From: Halodesulfovibrio aestuarii
GTDB lineage: Bacteria > Desulfobacterota > Desulfovibrionia > Desulfovibrionales > Desulfovibrionaceae
Direction: 5' to 3' (one strand)
Length of the DNA: 64,000 bases
Assembly (NCBI RefSeq): GCF_050571805.1
Contig: NZ_CP192219.1
In this document: positions 26,134-39,801 of the stretch, in pieces
How the letters are laid out: each line of letters starts with the position of its first letter
Numbering within the stretch: position 1 is the stretch's first letter
Program-made: the position numbers and the translations under genes
Notes under the pieces: generated by a model
What the model was told of the DNA's origin: nothing
The model's input: only the letters and a program-made list of their open reading frames with translations
The model's database searches: none

Positions 26134-26841
26134 ATGCCTAAGCATGGGAAAAAATACCGTAAGGCAGCTGAAGGCCTTGAGCTTACCGCTCGCTTTGCAG
26201 TTGAAGAAGCGATGGCTAAAGTAGTTGATTCTGCTTTTGCAAAATTTGATGAAACTGTTGACGTTGCTATCAACCTCGGCGTTGATCCTAAATACTCTGA
26301 CCAGATGGTTCGTGGCGCATGCTCACTTCCACACGGTCTTGGTAAAGACGTGCGCGTAGCAGTATTCTGTAAAGGCGAAAAACAGGCTGAAGCTCGCGAA
26401 GCTGGCGCTGAAATCGTTGGTGCAGAAGATCTCGTAGCAGAAGTTAAAGCTGGTAACCTCAACTTTGACAAAGCTGTTGCAACTCCTGACGTTATGGCTC
26501 TCGTAGGTCAGATTGGTCGCGTACTCGGCCCTCGTGGTCTTATGCCTAACGCAAAAACTGGTACTGTTACTTTTGACGTAGCAAACGCAGTTAAAGAAAT
26601 GAAAGCCGGCCGTGTTGAATTTAAAGTAGACAAAGCTGGTGTTCTTCACGCTCCTATCGGTAAGGTTTCCTTCGGCGCTGAAAAGCTCATGGATAACCTT
26701 AAAACCGTTCTTGAGAACGTGAACCGTCTCAAGCCATCATCCGCTAAAGGTGCTTACATGAAGGCTCTGTCCCTCTCCAGCACCATGGGTCCTGGCTACA
26801 AAGTAGACCCTACCCTTATTCGCAAGTTCATCGAAGGTTAA
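26134..26841 (+). CDS. rplA: Ribosomal protein L1
   Basis: 235 aa. Signatures NLGVDPKYSDQMVRG, GPRGLMPNAKTGTVT and the C-terminal SSTMGPGYKVDP. It builds the L1 stalk. L1 often represses rplKA through an mRNA mimic of its rRNA site. The 107-bp spacer between rplK and rplA has no obvious copy that I can identify. Confidence 0.98.
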   Translation: MPKHGKKYRKAAEGLELTARFAVEEAMAKVVDSAFAKFDETVDVAINLGVDPKYSDQMVRGACSLPHGLGKDVRVAVFCKGEKQAEAREAGAEIVGAEDLVAEVKAGNLNFDKAVATPDVMALVGQIGRVLGPRGLMPNAKTGTVTFDVANAVKEMKAGRVEFKVDKAGVLHAPIGKVSFGAEKLMDNLKTVLENVNRLKPSSAKGAYMKALSLSSTMGPGYKVDPTLIRKFIEG

Positions 26842-27007
26842 TTCTTCGGTATCATATTTGAGTTGGAGCGAAGCATTAGTTTCGCTCCAGCTTTTTGGCA
26901 GAGGACTGGAATTCTGAGTCGAAGACAGTAGGCATTTATAAGTCCTACCGAGACAATTTGGCTTGGTTTTCCATTGGCAAATCCCCCTTAGTCTAAGGAG
27001 ACTGAAC
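26842..27007 (+). promoter_or_regulatory. Ribosomal protein L10 leader
   Basis: A 166-bp spacer at the position of the autoregulatory L10 leader. A stem GGAGCGAA/TTCGCTCC (26865-26888) is followed by AGCTTTTTGG and could act as an attenuator. Assigned mainly by position; the kink-turn was not verified. Confidence 0.5.
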
Positions 27008-27529
27008 GTGAACAGGTCTGAAAAAGCCGCCATTATTGAGCGCCTGAAAGAAAAAGCAGAAGGTGCTTCTATTGCGGTTGTGACTGACTTCAAGGGCTTG
27101 CCGGTGGAAGAGATGACCGTGCTCAGAAGTGACCTTCGCAATGCAGATGGTGAATACCATGTTGTGAAGAATACTCTGGCTCGCATCGCAGTCACCGGTG
27201 GTGATCATGAAGTTCTCGCTGATACATTCAAAGAGAACACTGGTATCGCCCTTGGTTTCGAAGATCCCGTTGCAGTTGCTAAGGCTGTCGTTGATTTCGC
27301 TAAGAAGAGCAAACACCTCGTTGTTAAGCATGCTTCTCTTGAAGGCAAGCTTCTCACCGAAGCTCAGCTTGGTGAACTCGCAAAGCTCCCTGGCAAGCAG
27401 CAGTTGCTTGGTATGGCGCTTGGCACAATGAACGCCGTTCCAACAAACTTCGTTGGCCTTTTCGCCAACATTCTGCGCAACTTCCTCTACGCTCTGAATG
27501 CTATCAGAGATCAGAAAGAAGCTGCATAA
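27008..27529 (+). CDS. rplJ: Ribosomal protein L10
   Basis: 173 aa from GTG 27008, with AAGGAG 8 bases upstream and homology beginning NRSEKAAIIERLKEKAEG. An in-frame ATG 15 codons earlier lies in the leader and lacks a ribosome site. L10 anchors L7/L12 dimers on the stalk base and binds its own leader for feedback. Confidence 0.97.
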   Translation: MNRSEKAAIIERLKEKAEGASIAVVTDFKGLPVEEMTVLRSDLRNADGEYHVVKNTLARIAVTGGDHEVLADTFKENTGIALGFEDPVAVAKAVVDFAKKSKHLVVKHASLEGKLLTEAQLGELAKLPGKQQLLGMALGTMNAVPTNFVGLFANILRNFLYALNAIRDQKEAA

Positions 27530-27584
27530 GCAGAACTTGTATTAATTAAACAATATTAAGCCAAAATTATTTTAGGAGACTACC

Positions 27585-27962
27585 ATGTCCGTGACCAAAG
27601 AACAGGTTGTAGAATTTATCTCTAACATGACCGTACTCGAACTTTCTGAATTCATCAAAGAACTCGAAGAAACCTTTGGCGTTTCCGCTGCAGCTCCAGT
27701 AGCAGCAGTAGCAGCAGCACCTGCAGAAGGTGGCGCAGCAGCTGAAGAAAAAACCGAATTTGATGTTATCCTCAAAGCTGCTGGCGGCAACAAAATTGCT
27801 GTTATTAAAGCAGTTCGCGCTCTCACCGGTCTTGGCCTCAAAGAAGCTAAAGAAGCTGTAGATAGCGCTCCTAAAGCTCTCAAAGAAGCAGTATCTAAAG
27901 AAGATGCTGAAGCTGCTAAGAAAGCTCTTGAAGAAGCAGGCGCAGAAGTAGAAGTTAAATAA
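27585..27962 (+). CDS. rplL: Ribosomal protein L7/L12
   Basis: 125 aa. N-terminal dimerisation domain (VEFISNMTVLELSEFIKELE), an Ala/Gly-rich hinge, and the C-terminal domain FDVILKAAGGNKIAVIKAVR that recruits translation factors. AGGAG upstream. Confidence 0.98.
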   Translation: MSVTKEQVVEFISNMTVLELSEFIKELEETFGVSAAAPVAAVAAAPAEGGAAAEEKTEFDVILKAAGGNKIAVIKAVRALTGLGLKEAKEAVDSAPKALKEAVSKEDAEAAKKALEEAGAEVEVK

Positions 27963-27994
27963 TTCTACTTTTTACTGCTGAAGCAAATTCAGGC

Positions 27995-28028
27995 GCGGGC
28001 GGGAATTTATTTCCGTCCGCGTTTTATT
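27995..28028 (+). terminator. Attenuator/terminator between rplL and rpoB
   Basis: GCGGGCGGGAA and TTCCGTCCGC form a GC-rich stem followed by GTTTTATT. In many bacteria a partial terminator here lowers rpoBC expression relative to the ribosomal genes. Confidence 0.75.
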
Positions 28029-28438
28029 AGCTCTGATGTACAGGGGAAGATCAAAAAAAAGCTTGCACAAAATCTAGTAGTGAACTAGATTACGCATTTG
28101 GTCGACTTGTCTTTGTTACGTAACGCTAATTAACAATTGGGCGACACGTTGCTGACCATTTCCGAACGTTTACCATCCAGAATTTTTTCACTTAATACAG
28201 AACATGACCGAGCGGACATGTTCTGCTTGCTGCTGCTGAATTTGCATGCCTTCAGCAACACCTACCCGCTGCCCAGTCTTTTCGGACACCTAAGTCCACC
28301 GGGCGCCCTTTTTCGCATGCTTATGTATCCGTTTCGGAGATAATCCGCCGACTTTGGTTAAGCAAACGCGCCATTTTCCGATGCTTCTTAGCCGCAGTGG
28401 CATCATCTTTGGCAAACCGTCTCTTTTGAGGTGTAAAT
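28029..28438 (+). promoter_or_regulatory. rpoB leader with internal promoter
   Basis: Gene-free. TTGCAC (28063-28068), a 17-bp spacer and TAGATT (28086-28091) form a good sigma70-type promoter for rpoBC. Downstream, AGAACATG/CATGTTCT (about 28198-28222) makes a hairpin. No open frame is convincing. Confidence 0.6.
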
Positions 28439-32542
<4,104 letters not shown>

Positions 32543-32548
32543 ATAGAA

Positions 32549-32585
32549 CGGGTTTGCCTTGTAAGCCAAGGCAAACCCGATTTTA
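32549..32585 (+). terminator. Hairpin between rpoB and rpoC
   Basis: CGGGTTTGCCTTG-TAAG-CCAAGGCAAACCCG, a 13-bp-plus perfect stem followed by ATTTTA. The T tract is weak, so it is probably a processing site or partial attenuator within rpoBC. Confidence 0.6.
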
Positions 32586-32643
32586 GGATACTGTTACAGT
32601 TCCCAAAACCCGCATGACAACCTTTATGGGTGGGGTAACAACT

Positions 32644-35600
32644 ATGACTTTAGATGATCTTTTCTCTGCACGAAGCAATACAGCTCAGGCTGCAGATATT
32701 CACAATTTGAAGGCTATTCAGATCTCAATTGCTGCTCCGGAAGCAATTCGTGAGTGGTCTTTCGGTGAAGTTAAAAAGCCAGAAACCATTAACTACCGTA
32801 CGTTCAAACCAGAACGCGACGGTCTTTTCTGTGCGAAGATCTTCGGCCCAGTAAAAGATTACGAGTGTAACTGCGGAAAATACAAACGCATGAAGCACCG
32901 CGGCATTGTCTGCGAAAAGTGTGGCGTTGAAGTAATTGCTTCCAAAGTTCGTCGTGAACGTATGGGTCACATTGAGCTTGCTGCTCCTGTTGCACATATC
33001 TGGTTCCTGAAGACTCTGCCTTCCAAGATCGGTACACTGCTCGACATGACCATGTCTGATCTTGAAAAAGTATTGTACTTTGACTCTTTTGTTGTTCTTG
33101 ATCCGGGTCAGACTTCCCTTGCCAAGAATCAGGTTATCTCTGAAGACCATTACTTCCAGGTAATCGACCACTACGGCGAAGACGCAATCGTAGTAGGCAT
33201 GGGTGCAGAAGCTATTCGCGGTCTCATTGAAGAGCTCAATCTTGAGACTCTGCGCCATGAGTTACGTGAAGAATCTCAGACTACCCGTTCTCAGACCAAA
33301 AAGAAAAAACTTACAAAACGACTAAAGATTGTTGAGGCTTTTCTTGAGTCCAACAACCGTCCTGAATGGATGATTATGGAAGTTGTTCCGGTAATTCCAC
33401 CAGAACTTCGCCCACTCGTTCCTCTGGATGGCGGACGTTTCGCAACATCCGACCTCAACGACCTTTACCGTCGTGTTATTAACCGTAACAACCGCCTGAA
33501 GCGTTTGATGGAACTCGGTGCTCCTGAGATCATCATCCGTAACGAAAAACGTATGCTTCAGGAATCTGTTGACGCACTCTTCGACAACGGTCGCCGCGGT
33601 CGCGCAATTACCGGTACTAATGGTCGCCCACTCAAGTCCTTGTCAGATATGATCAAGGGTAAACAGGGTCGTTTCCGTCAGAACCTTCTCGGTAAGCGTG
33701 TTGACTACTCCGGTCGTTCCGTAATTGTTGTAGGTCCAAGCCTTAAGCTGCACCAATGTGGTCTCCCTAAAAAGATGGCCCTTGAGCTCTTTAAGCCGTT
33801 TATCTACTCCAAACTTGAAGAAAGAAATCTCGCCTCTACTATTAAGAGCGCGAAGAAAATGGTTGAGCGTGAAGAACTGGTCGTTTGGGACATCCTTGAA
33901 GAAGTTGTACGCGAATATCCAATTCTCCTTAACCGTGCGCCGACACTTCACCGTCTTGGTATTCAGGCATTTGAACCTACCCTCGTTGAAGGTAAGGCTA
34001 TTCGCCTGCACCCACTCGTTTGTTCCGCATACAACGCTGACTTCGATGGTGACCAGATGGCTGTGCACGTACCTCTTTCTGTTGAAGCACAGATCGAAGC
34101 ACGCGTACTTATGATGTCTACAAACAACATTCTTTCTCCAGCTAACGGTTCTCCAGTTATCGTTCCTTCTCAGGATATCGTTCTCGGTCTGTACTACATG
34201 ACCGTCGAACGTTCTTTCGAGAAAGGCGAAGGCATGGAATTCTGCGGCCGCTGGGAAGTTATCTCTGCATATGACCACGGACAGATTTCTCTGCACGCCC
34301 GCATCAAGGTTCGTCTTGATGATGGACGCATTGTTGAAACTACCCCTGGTCGCGTAATCGTTTCTCAAATTCTGCCGGAAGGCATGGACTTTAACCGAGC
34401 TAACGAAGTTATGACCAAGAAAAACATTGGTAAACTCGTAAGCTCTGCATACCGCGAATGCGGCATTAAAGCCTCTGTTCTTCTCTGTGACCGTCTCAAA
34501 AACTTAGGTTATGAGTTCGGTACCCGCGCTGGTGTTACCATTGCGGTTAAAGACCTTGAGATCCCGGATAGCAAAAAAGGCATTCTGGAAAAATCTCAAT
34601 CAGAAGTTGACGAAATTGAACGCCAGTACCGTGAAGGTATTATTACCCGCACCGAAAAATACAACAAAATCGTTGATGTTTGGACTAAGACTACTCAGGA
34701 CGTGTCCAACGAAATGATGAAGCACATCTCACGTGATATCATCAAAGACGAGAAGACTGGAAAAGAAGAGTCTAACCTCTCCTTTAACTCCATCTTCATG
34801 ATGTCCAACTCCGGTGCTCGAGGTAACCAGGATCAGATGCGTCAGCTCGCAGGTATGCGTGGTCTGATGGCGAAACCGTCCGGTGAAATTATTGAAACAC
34901 CAATTACATCTTCATTCCGTGAAGGTCTTTCCGTGCTTCAGTACTTCACCTCCACTCACGGTGCTCGTAAAGGTCTTGCGGATACCGCGCTTAAAACCGC
35001 GAACTCCGGTTACCTTACCCGTCGTCTTGTTGACGTTGTTCAGGACGTTATCATTGGCGAACATGATTGTGGTACTGTTGACGGCCTTGAGCTCGGTCAC
35101 CTCGTTATTGGTGGTGAGATCAAAATGCGTCTTTCAGAACGTGCAATCGGCCGTGTTGTTCTCTATCCGGTTCTTGATCCAATTACCAAAGAAGAGATTA
35201 TTCCGGCAAACGGCCTCATCAACGAAGAACGCGCACAGCTTCTCGATGATCGCGGCGTAAACTCCATCACCATCCGCTCTGCACTCACCTGTTCTTCCGA
35301 ACACGGTATTTGTGCTTTATGTTATGGTCGTGACCTTGCTCGCGGTCGTCTCGTAAACTGCGGTGAGACTGTAGGTATTATTGCTGCACAGTCAATTGGT
35401 GAACCTGGTACTCAGCTGACAATGCGTACCTTCCACATTGGTGGTACCGCATCTACCCAAATTGAGAAATCCAGCATTGAAGCTCAGCACACAGGTCGCG
35501 TTGTGACCTCCCGTGTTAAAGCTGTTACAAATAAAAATGGTTACCAACTTGTACTTGGTAAATCAGGTCAGGTTTCCATCGTTGATGAACAGGGTCGTGA

Positions 35601-36801
35601 ACGCGAAAAATACATCCTTCCTAACGGTTCCCGCTTGAACGTAACCGATGGTCAGGAAGTAACCAAGGGCGATGTTATCGCTGATTGGGATCCATTCAAC
35701 GAACCATTCGTTTCTGAAGTTCCTGGTACAGTTAAGTTTACCGATATTATCGATGGCAAAACTTTCCAGGAAACAACTGACCTTGCGACTCAGATGGCAA
35801 CACGTACCATTATTGAGTACCGTACAACCAACTTGAAACCGTCCATCTCCATCTGTGATGAAAACGGTGAGCCTAAATTCCGTGGCGATACTTCCATCCC
35901 TGCGGTTTACCAGCTCCCTGTTGGCGCGATTATCATGATTCAGGATGGTCAGGAGCTTGAAGCGGGTGATGTTATCGCTCGTAAACCTCGTGAAACATCC
36001 AAGACTAAAGATATCGTAGGTGGTCTTCCACGAGTTGCGGAACTCTTTGAGGTTCGCAAACCTAAAGACCTTGCAGTGGTTACCGAAATCGATGGTATCG
36101 TATCCTACGCAGGTGAAACCAAAGGTAAGCGTAAGCTTATGGTTACACCTGAGGTTGGCGAAGCTAAAGAATACCTCGTACCAAAAGGTAAGCATATCAC
36201 CGTTACCGAAGGTGACTTCGTTGAAGCGGGTGAACAGCTTACTGAAGGTCAGCCGGAACTGCATGATATCCTTCGCATTAAGGGCGAGAAATTCCTCGCT
36301 AACTACTTGTGTGAAGAGATTCAGGAAGTTTACCGCTTCCAGGGTGTAGGTATTGACGATAAGCACATTGAGATTATCGTTCGCCAGATGCTTAAGAAGG
36401 TATCCGTGCTTGATCCGGGCGAAACCAGCTTCCTCGTTGGTGAACAGGTGGACAAGCAGGAATTCCGCGATGAAAACAGAAAAGCTGTTGCTGAAGGTCG
36501 TATGCCAGCTAATGCAGAACCTCTGGTTCTCGGTATTACTCAGGCATCCCTTACAACATCTTCCTTCATCTCTGCGGCTTCCTTCCAGGAAACTACAAAG
36601 GTTCTCACCGAAGCATCCCTGCGCGGTAAACGCGACAGATTGCGCGGTCTCAAAGAGAACGTTATCGTTGGTCGTCTCATTCCGGCTGGTTCCGGTTACC
36701 GCGACTTCGTTTCCGCAAACATCGAAGTTCCTATGCAGGAAGAACGCGCCGACAAGTTCCTCGATGAACTCGACGAGCCTGTTTATCCTGTAAACGCATA
36801 A
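32644..36801 (+). CDS. rpoC: RNA polymerase beta' subunit
   Basis: 1385 aa from ATG 32644, where homology begins (MTLDDLFSARSN); a start 10 codons earlier is less likely. Zinc site 1 is in CNCGKYKRMKH and CEKCGVEV. The catalytic Mg site is NADFDGDQMAVH. Zinc site 2 runs from CSSEHGICALCYGRD to NCGE. Single, uninterrupted polypeptide. Confidence 0.99.
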   Translation: MTLDDLFSARSNTAQAADIHNLKAIQISIAAPEAIREWSFGEVKKPETINYRTFKPERDGLFCAKIFGPVKDYECNCGKYKRMKHRGIVCEKCGVEVIASKVRRERMGHIELAAPVAHIWFLKTLPSKIGTLLDMTMSDLEKVLYFDSFVVLDPGQTSLAKNQVISEDHYFQVIDHYGEDAIVVGMGAEAIRGLIEELNLETLRHELREESQTTRSQTKKKKLTKRLKIVEAFLESNNRPEWMIMEVVPVIPPELRPLVPLDGGRFATSDLNDLYRRVINRNNRLKRLMELGAPEIIIRNEKRMLQESVDALFDNGRRGRAITGTNGRPLKSLSDMIKGKQGRFRQNLLGKRVDYSGRSVIVVGPSLKLHQCGLPKKMALELFKPFIYSKLEERNLASTIKSAKKMVEREELVVWDILEEVVREYPILLNRAPTLHRLGIQAFEPTLVEGKAIRLHPLVCSAYNADFDGDQMAVHVPLSVEAQIEARVLMMSTNNILSPANGSPVIVPSQDIVLGLYYMTVERSFEKGEGMEFCGRWEVISAYDHGQISLHARIKVRLDDGRIVETTPGRVIVSQILPEGMDFNRANEVMTKKNIGKLVSSAYRECGIKASVLLCDRLKNLGYEFGTRAGVTIAVKDLEIPDSKKGILEKSQSEVDEIERQYREGIITRTEKYNKIVDVWTKTTQDVSNEMMKHISRDIIKDEKTGKEESNLSFNSIFMMSNSGARGNQDQMRQLAGMRGLMAKPSGEIIETPITSSFREGLSVLQYFTSTHGARKGLADTALKTANSGYLTRRLVDVVQDVIIGEHDCGTVDGLELGHLVIGGEIKMRLSERAIGRVVLYPVLDPITKEEIIPANGLINEERAQLLDDRGVNSITIRSALTCSSEHGICALCYGRDLARGRLVNCGETVGIIAAQSIGEPGTQLTMRTFHIGGTASTQIEKSSIEAQHTGRVVTSRVKAVTNKNGYQLVLGKSGQVSIVDEQGREREKYILPNGSRLNVTDGQEVTKGDVIADWDPFNEPFVSEVPGTVKFTDIIDGKTFQETTDLATQMATRTIIEYRTTNLKPSISICDENGEPKFRGDTSIPAVYQLPVGAIIMIQDGQELEAGDVIARKPRETSKTKDIVGGLPRVAELFEVRKPKDLAVVTEIDGIVSYAGETKGKRKLMVTPEVGEAKEYLVPKGKHITVTEGDFVEAGEQLTEGQPELHDILRIKGEKFLANYLCEEIQEVYRFQGVGIDDKHIEIIVRQMLKKVSVLDPGETSFLVGEQVDKQEFRDENRKAVAEGRMPANAEPLVLGITQASLTTSSFISAASFQETTKVLTEASLRGKRDRLRGLKENVIVGRLIPAGSGYRDFVSANIEVPMQEERADKFLDELDEPVYPVNA

Positions 36802-36817
36802 GCGTTTATTCGTATTC

Positions 36818-36853
36818 AAAGCCCCCGCATCTATTGCTGCGGGGGCTTTTTTT
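36818..36853 (+). terminator. Terminator after rpoC
   Basis: AAAGCCCCCGCA and TGCGGGGGC form a strong stem followed by seven T. It ends the long ribosomal/RNA polymerase transcription unit. Confidence 0.95.
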
Positions 36854-36944
36854 ATTGATAATTCTTTTTGTCATTTGACTCTCAATACAAGTCGTGGTTT
36901 TCTAATAATACATGCGCATTCCACTTCAAATTTCAGGAGACTTC

Positions 36945-37475
36945 ATGGCTGAAAAATTCACGCAAACATTAACTCGTAATGACCTTCCTGCGTTTTTAAG
37001 AAAACTGGCTGATGCCTGTGAATTTGCTCCAGAGTATGATTTTCCTGACTGTACTAAAGCAAAAAAAATTCGTCTCGCTATAAAAGATGAGTATGGACAA
37101 CTGACGGTAAAGCTAAAAGTAAGTGCCTACGCTGATGAGTGTGAACTCTGCGGAAATTGTGAATGTGAAAGCAAAAGCACAGAAGGTCTACCGCCATACA
37201 GCCGTCTAAAAAAGCGTATGGCAACAAGCTTCAAAGTTATATTCAAATCTCTGCACCAGAATTCCATTCCGCCCGAAGAAGCCGTGCATGACTTTATTAC
37301 TGATTCCAGACTGATGACAAAATATCCGGGGAACGGTGACCAGTTATATGCTGAGTATAATAAACTCACTGATACTCTCGAAGAAGCATGGCAACAGAAC
37401 AACCTACAAAAGTTTCATGAAACGGTAGATGCCCTGAACCACATGAAAACGGAATGCCACCATAACTTTAAATAG
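36945..37475 (+). CDS. GAK-system XXXCH protein
   Basis: 176 aa from ATG 36945, with AGGAG upstream; an earlier in-frame ATG lacks one. The C-terminus MKTECHHNFK fits the XXXCH domain that defines this GAK-system family, and the CofD-like and amphi-Trp genes that go with it follow. A Cys cluster (CELCGNCECE) near residue 65 suggests metal or thiol chemistry. No enzymatic function is established for these small proteins. Function unknown; the assignment rests on motif plus context. Confidence 0.75.
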   Translation: MAEKFTQTLTRNDLPAFLRKLADACEFAPEYDFPDCTKAKKIRLAIKDEYGQLTVKLKVSAYADECELCGNCECESKSTEGLPPYSRLKKRMATSFKVIFKSLHQNSIPPEEAVHDFITDSRLMTKYPGNGDQLYAEYNKLTDTLEEAWQQNNLQKFHETVDALNHMKTECHHNFK

Positions 37476-37741
37476 AATATGAATAATTGCGACCACAGTA
37501 AGACAGTAACAGCTTATAAAAAAACTCACTGCATCATATTCCTCTGACTCTCTTACTCATGTAATGAGAAAAAACAGTCTGTTATATGTACTTAACATTA
37601 GGGCTATACAATTTGACACCCAACGCCTATATACCAGCCCATAATGGTAAACCCATTTTTACGCGGCGTGGCTATTTGGCTACACCCTTTCAGAAAACAA
37701 TCTTACCCATACCAACAAGATTAGCGGACGCATAACGAGTA

Positions 37742-38935
37742 ATGCAGCATATTGAAATCACCCGTACGGTCACAATACCGGACCAACATAAGATAGAACG
37801 GTACCGCTCTGCGCCACAAAACGGTCCACGCATTCTCTTTTTTAGTGGCGGGACAGCATTACGAGAAGTTTCACGTGATATAATACAATACACACATAAC
37901 TCGGTTCATCTCATTACCCCCTTTGACTCCGGCGGAAGTTCAGCTGTTCTTCGCAACGAATTTTTCATGCCAGCGGTTGGTGATATCCGGAACCGACTGA
38001 TGTCTCTTGCTGATATGTCTGTCCTTGGTAATCCCGAAATTTATGCTTTTTTTACATACCGGTTAGATAAAAACGCCTCACAAACGGAATTACGTAAAGA
38101 GCTTGAACAACTTGCCACCGGCCATCACCCGCTCATTAATGCAGTGCCGTCTCCAATGCGAAAGTTTATTCAATCAAGCATGATTTCAATACAAAAAAGT
38201 ATTTCCGATTCATTTGATCTTCGCGGTGCAAATCTTGGTAACCTTGTTCTTGCGGCAGAATACATTAATCATGATAGACAGTTTTCCCCTGTCATATACC
38301 TGTTTTCCAAACTGGCAGAAGTACGCGGGATAGTACGGCCTATTGCAAATGTTACTGCAGATCTTGCTGTCTCATTAGAAGACGGTAAAACAATTGTGGG
38401 GCAGCACCTCATTACAGGAAAAGAAACCGCCCCTCTTACGAGTAAAATAAAAGACATTTGGCTTGTAAAATCACAACAGGACCCTTTACCTATTTCAGTG
38501 TCCATTACCAAAAGTACATGCAACCTCATCAACAGAGCAGAACTTATCTGCTATCCGATGGGTAGTTTTTACTCCAGTCTTCTTGCTAACTTGCTGCCGC
38601 AAGGTGTCGGAACTAGTATTGCAAAAACAAAATGCCCTAAAGTATTTATTCCCAATACAGGAACAGACGTTGAACTTTTCGGTCACACCCTCTCTGAACA
38701 AATCGAACTCCTTCTTTTTCATTTAAAAAAAGACTCTCCCGCGGATATTTCCACAAACGACATACTTAATCTCATCGTGCTTGATTCCGATACTACCCAG
38801 TATAATGGCTCACTCAACAATGATATGCTGTCACGCGAAGGCATTACTGTGGTATCCTGCGATCTGATCACAAAACAAAGCTCACCATACATTGATGCCG
38901 CAGTGCTGAATCGCATTCTCTTATCTCTATGCTAG
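37742..38935 (+). CDS. GAK-system CofD-like protein
   Basis: 397 aa. The nucleotide-binding pattern RILFFSGGTALREVSRD, then HLITPFDSGGSSAVLRNEF and AVGDIRNRLMSLA, belongs to the CofD/YvcK (2-phospho-L-lactate transferase-like) fold in its GAK-system form. CofD itself transfers lactyl phosphate to Fo in F420 synthesis; the substrate of the GAK version is not known. It lies 266 bp after the XXXCH gene, so it may have its own promoter, and 24 bp before the amphi-Trp gene. The GAK ATP-grasp partner is not in this window. Confidence 0.82.
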   Translation: MQHIEITRTVTIPDQHKIERYRSAPQNGPRILFFSGGTALREVSRDIIQYTHNSVHLITPFDSGGSSAVLRNEFFMPAVGDIRNRLMSLADMSVLGNPEIYAFFTYRLDKNASQTELRKELEQLATGHHPLINAVPSPMRKFIQSSMISIQKSISDSFDLRGANLGNLVLAAEYINHDRQFSPVIYLFSKLAEVRGIVRPIANVTADLAVSLEDGKTIVGQHLITGKETAPLTSKIKDIWLVKSQQDPLPISVSITKSTCNLINRAELICYPMGSFYSSLLANLLPQGVGTSIAKTKCPKVFIPNTGTDVELFGHTLSEQIELLLFHLKKDSPADISTNDILNLIVLDSDTTQYNGSLNNDMLSREGITVVSCDLITKQSSPYIDAAVLNRILLSLC

Positions 38936-38959
38936 CACTGCCAGCATGAGGAGAGACAC

Positions 38960-39559
38960 ATGGAAAAAAAGAAAATTCACATTTCGGGAAAGGTGCCAAG
39001 TAACCTTGCTATGTCACATGTTGAATGCTTTTTAGAAGGCTTACGCAACGGGAACGTAATTGTAGAACAAGATGAAGAAAAAATTATTCTACAACCGCAT
39101 GCAGAAATCGAAATGAATATCGAGGCGAGCGTCAAGCACGACAAGCAGCGGCTAGTTATTACATTAGAATGGGATACCCCTGAAATCGAAACCGAGTACG
39201 ATGAAGAATCATTGCACGAACACCCGCACTGGCACATGCATTCTCCAAGGCACTATGATGAGATGCACCACATGCATCAACATGGGCAACACGCAGTACA
39301 TTATCCTCCTACCCGCCATGATGAACATAATTTCCATTCCCACTACCATTGCCATGGAAAGGGCGAATATCAACTTTGCCACACCCATGATCATGCAGCA
39401 GATCACCACCATTATCATTATGAGCAAGGGAGCCACGTGCACGGATACAGAGGGTGTTGTGAAGAGACACCCCATGTTCCGCACCCTGGGTGCTGCGCTG
39501 CACACAACTACGGCGTAGACTTTAAGAGTAAGCGAGGAGAACACGGAAAAAAGTGGTAG
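38960..39559 (+). CDS. Amphi-Trp domain protein with long His-rich tail (GAK system)
   Basis: 199 aa, GAGGAGAG upstream. Residues 1-75 form the amphi-Trp domain (MEKKKIHISGKVPSNLAMSH, ending LVITLEWDTPE). From about residue 85 a tail carries some 30 His plus Cys pairs (HEHPHWHMH, HMHQHGQHA, DHHHYHYE, RGCCEE, GCCAAH), suggesting nickel, zinc or copper binding or storage. The frame ends GKKW-stop at 39559, directly after a candidate -1 frameshift signal. Slippage there would add the 82 His-rich residues of the next frame. The His tail is not part of the usual short amphi-Trp protein as I know it. Confidence 0.85.
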   Translation: MEKKKIHISGKVPSNLAMSHVECFLEGLRNGNVIVEQDEEKIILQPHAEIEMNIEASVKHDKQRLVITLEWDTPEIETEYDEESLHEHPHWHMHSPRHYDEMHHMHQHGQHAVHYPPTRHDEHNFHSHYHCHGKGEYQLCHTHDHAADHHHYHYEQGSHVHGYRGCCEETPHVPHPGCCAAHNYGVDFKSKRGEHGKKW

Positions 39560-39573
39560 CCGGTCAACCCGGC
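39534..39573 (+). promoter_or_regulatory. Candidate programmed -1 ribosomal frameshift signal
   Basis: Slippery heptamer A-AAA-AAG at 39547-39553, in the correct zero frame (gga aaa aag tgg tag). It is preceded by a Shine-Dalgarno-like GAGGAG (39534-39539) and followed after 5 nt by the GC stem GCCGG-TCAAC-CCGGC (39559-39573). These are the three elements of the dnaX signal. The -1 frame enters the His-rich frame ending at 39801. Confidence 0.55.
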
Positions 39574-39801
39574 ACTCCTGTCCGTCCATCCGGCGTAATT
39601 CATGGTGATAATTATACCGTTTGGCATGCAAAACACGAAGCATTCTTCGACCATAAGCATCCACAGCACTTTACAACGCATAAGATGTTTCATGGCACCC
39701 AGACTCACCATAAACCGCATGGCAAAGGTGAAAATTACCACCACAAAAGCCATACGGCGGTGCCTCCACGGCAACGACATCAGCCTGACAAAGAGAAATA
39801 A
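39553..39801 (+). CDS. His-rich frame, likely -1 frameshift extension of the amphi-Trp protein or a separate small protein
   Basis: 82 codons from GTG 39553, overlapping the end of the previous gene by 7 bases. About 15 His (VWHAKHEAFFDHKHPQH, HGTQTHHKPHG, NYHHKSH), matching the composition of the upstream tail. If entered by -1 slippage the joined product is about 280 aa. As an independent gene, its GTG would lie 13 bases from GAGGAG, longer than usual. A disabled longer gene (homopolymer indel) is the third option. It ends just before a strong terminator. Confidence 0.5.
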   Translation: MVAGQPGTPVRPSGVIHGDNYTVWHAKHEAFFDHKHPQHFTTHKMFHGTQTHHKPHGKGENYHHKSHTAVPPRQRHQPDKEK

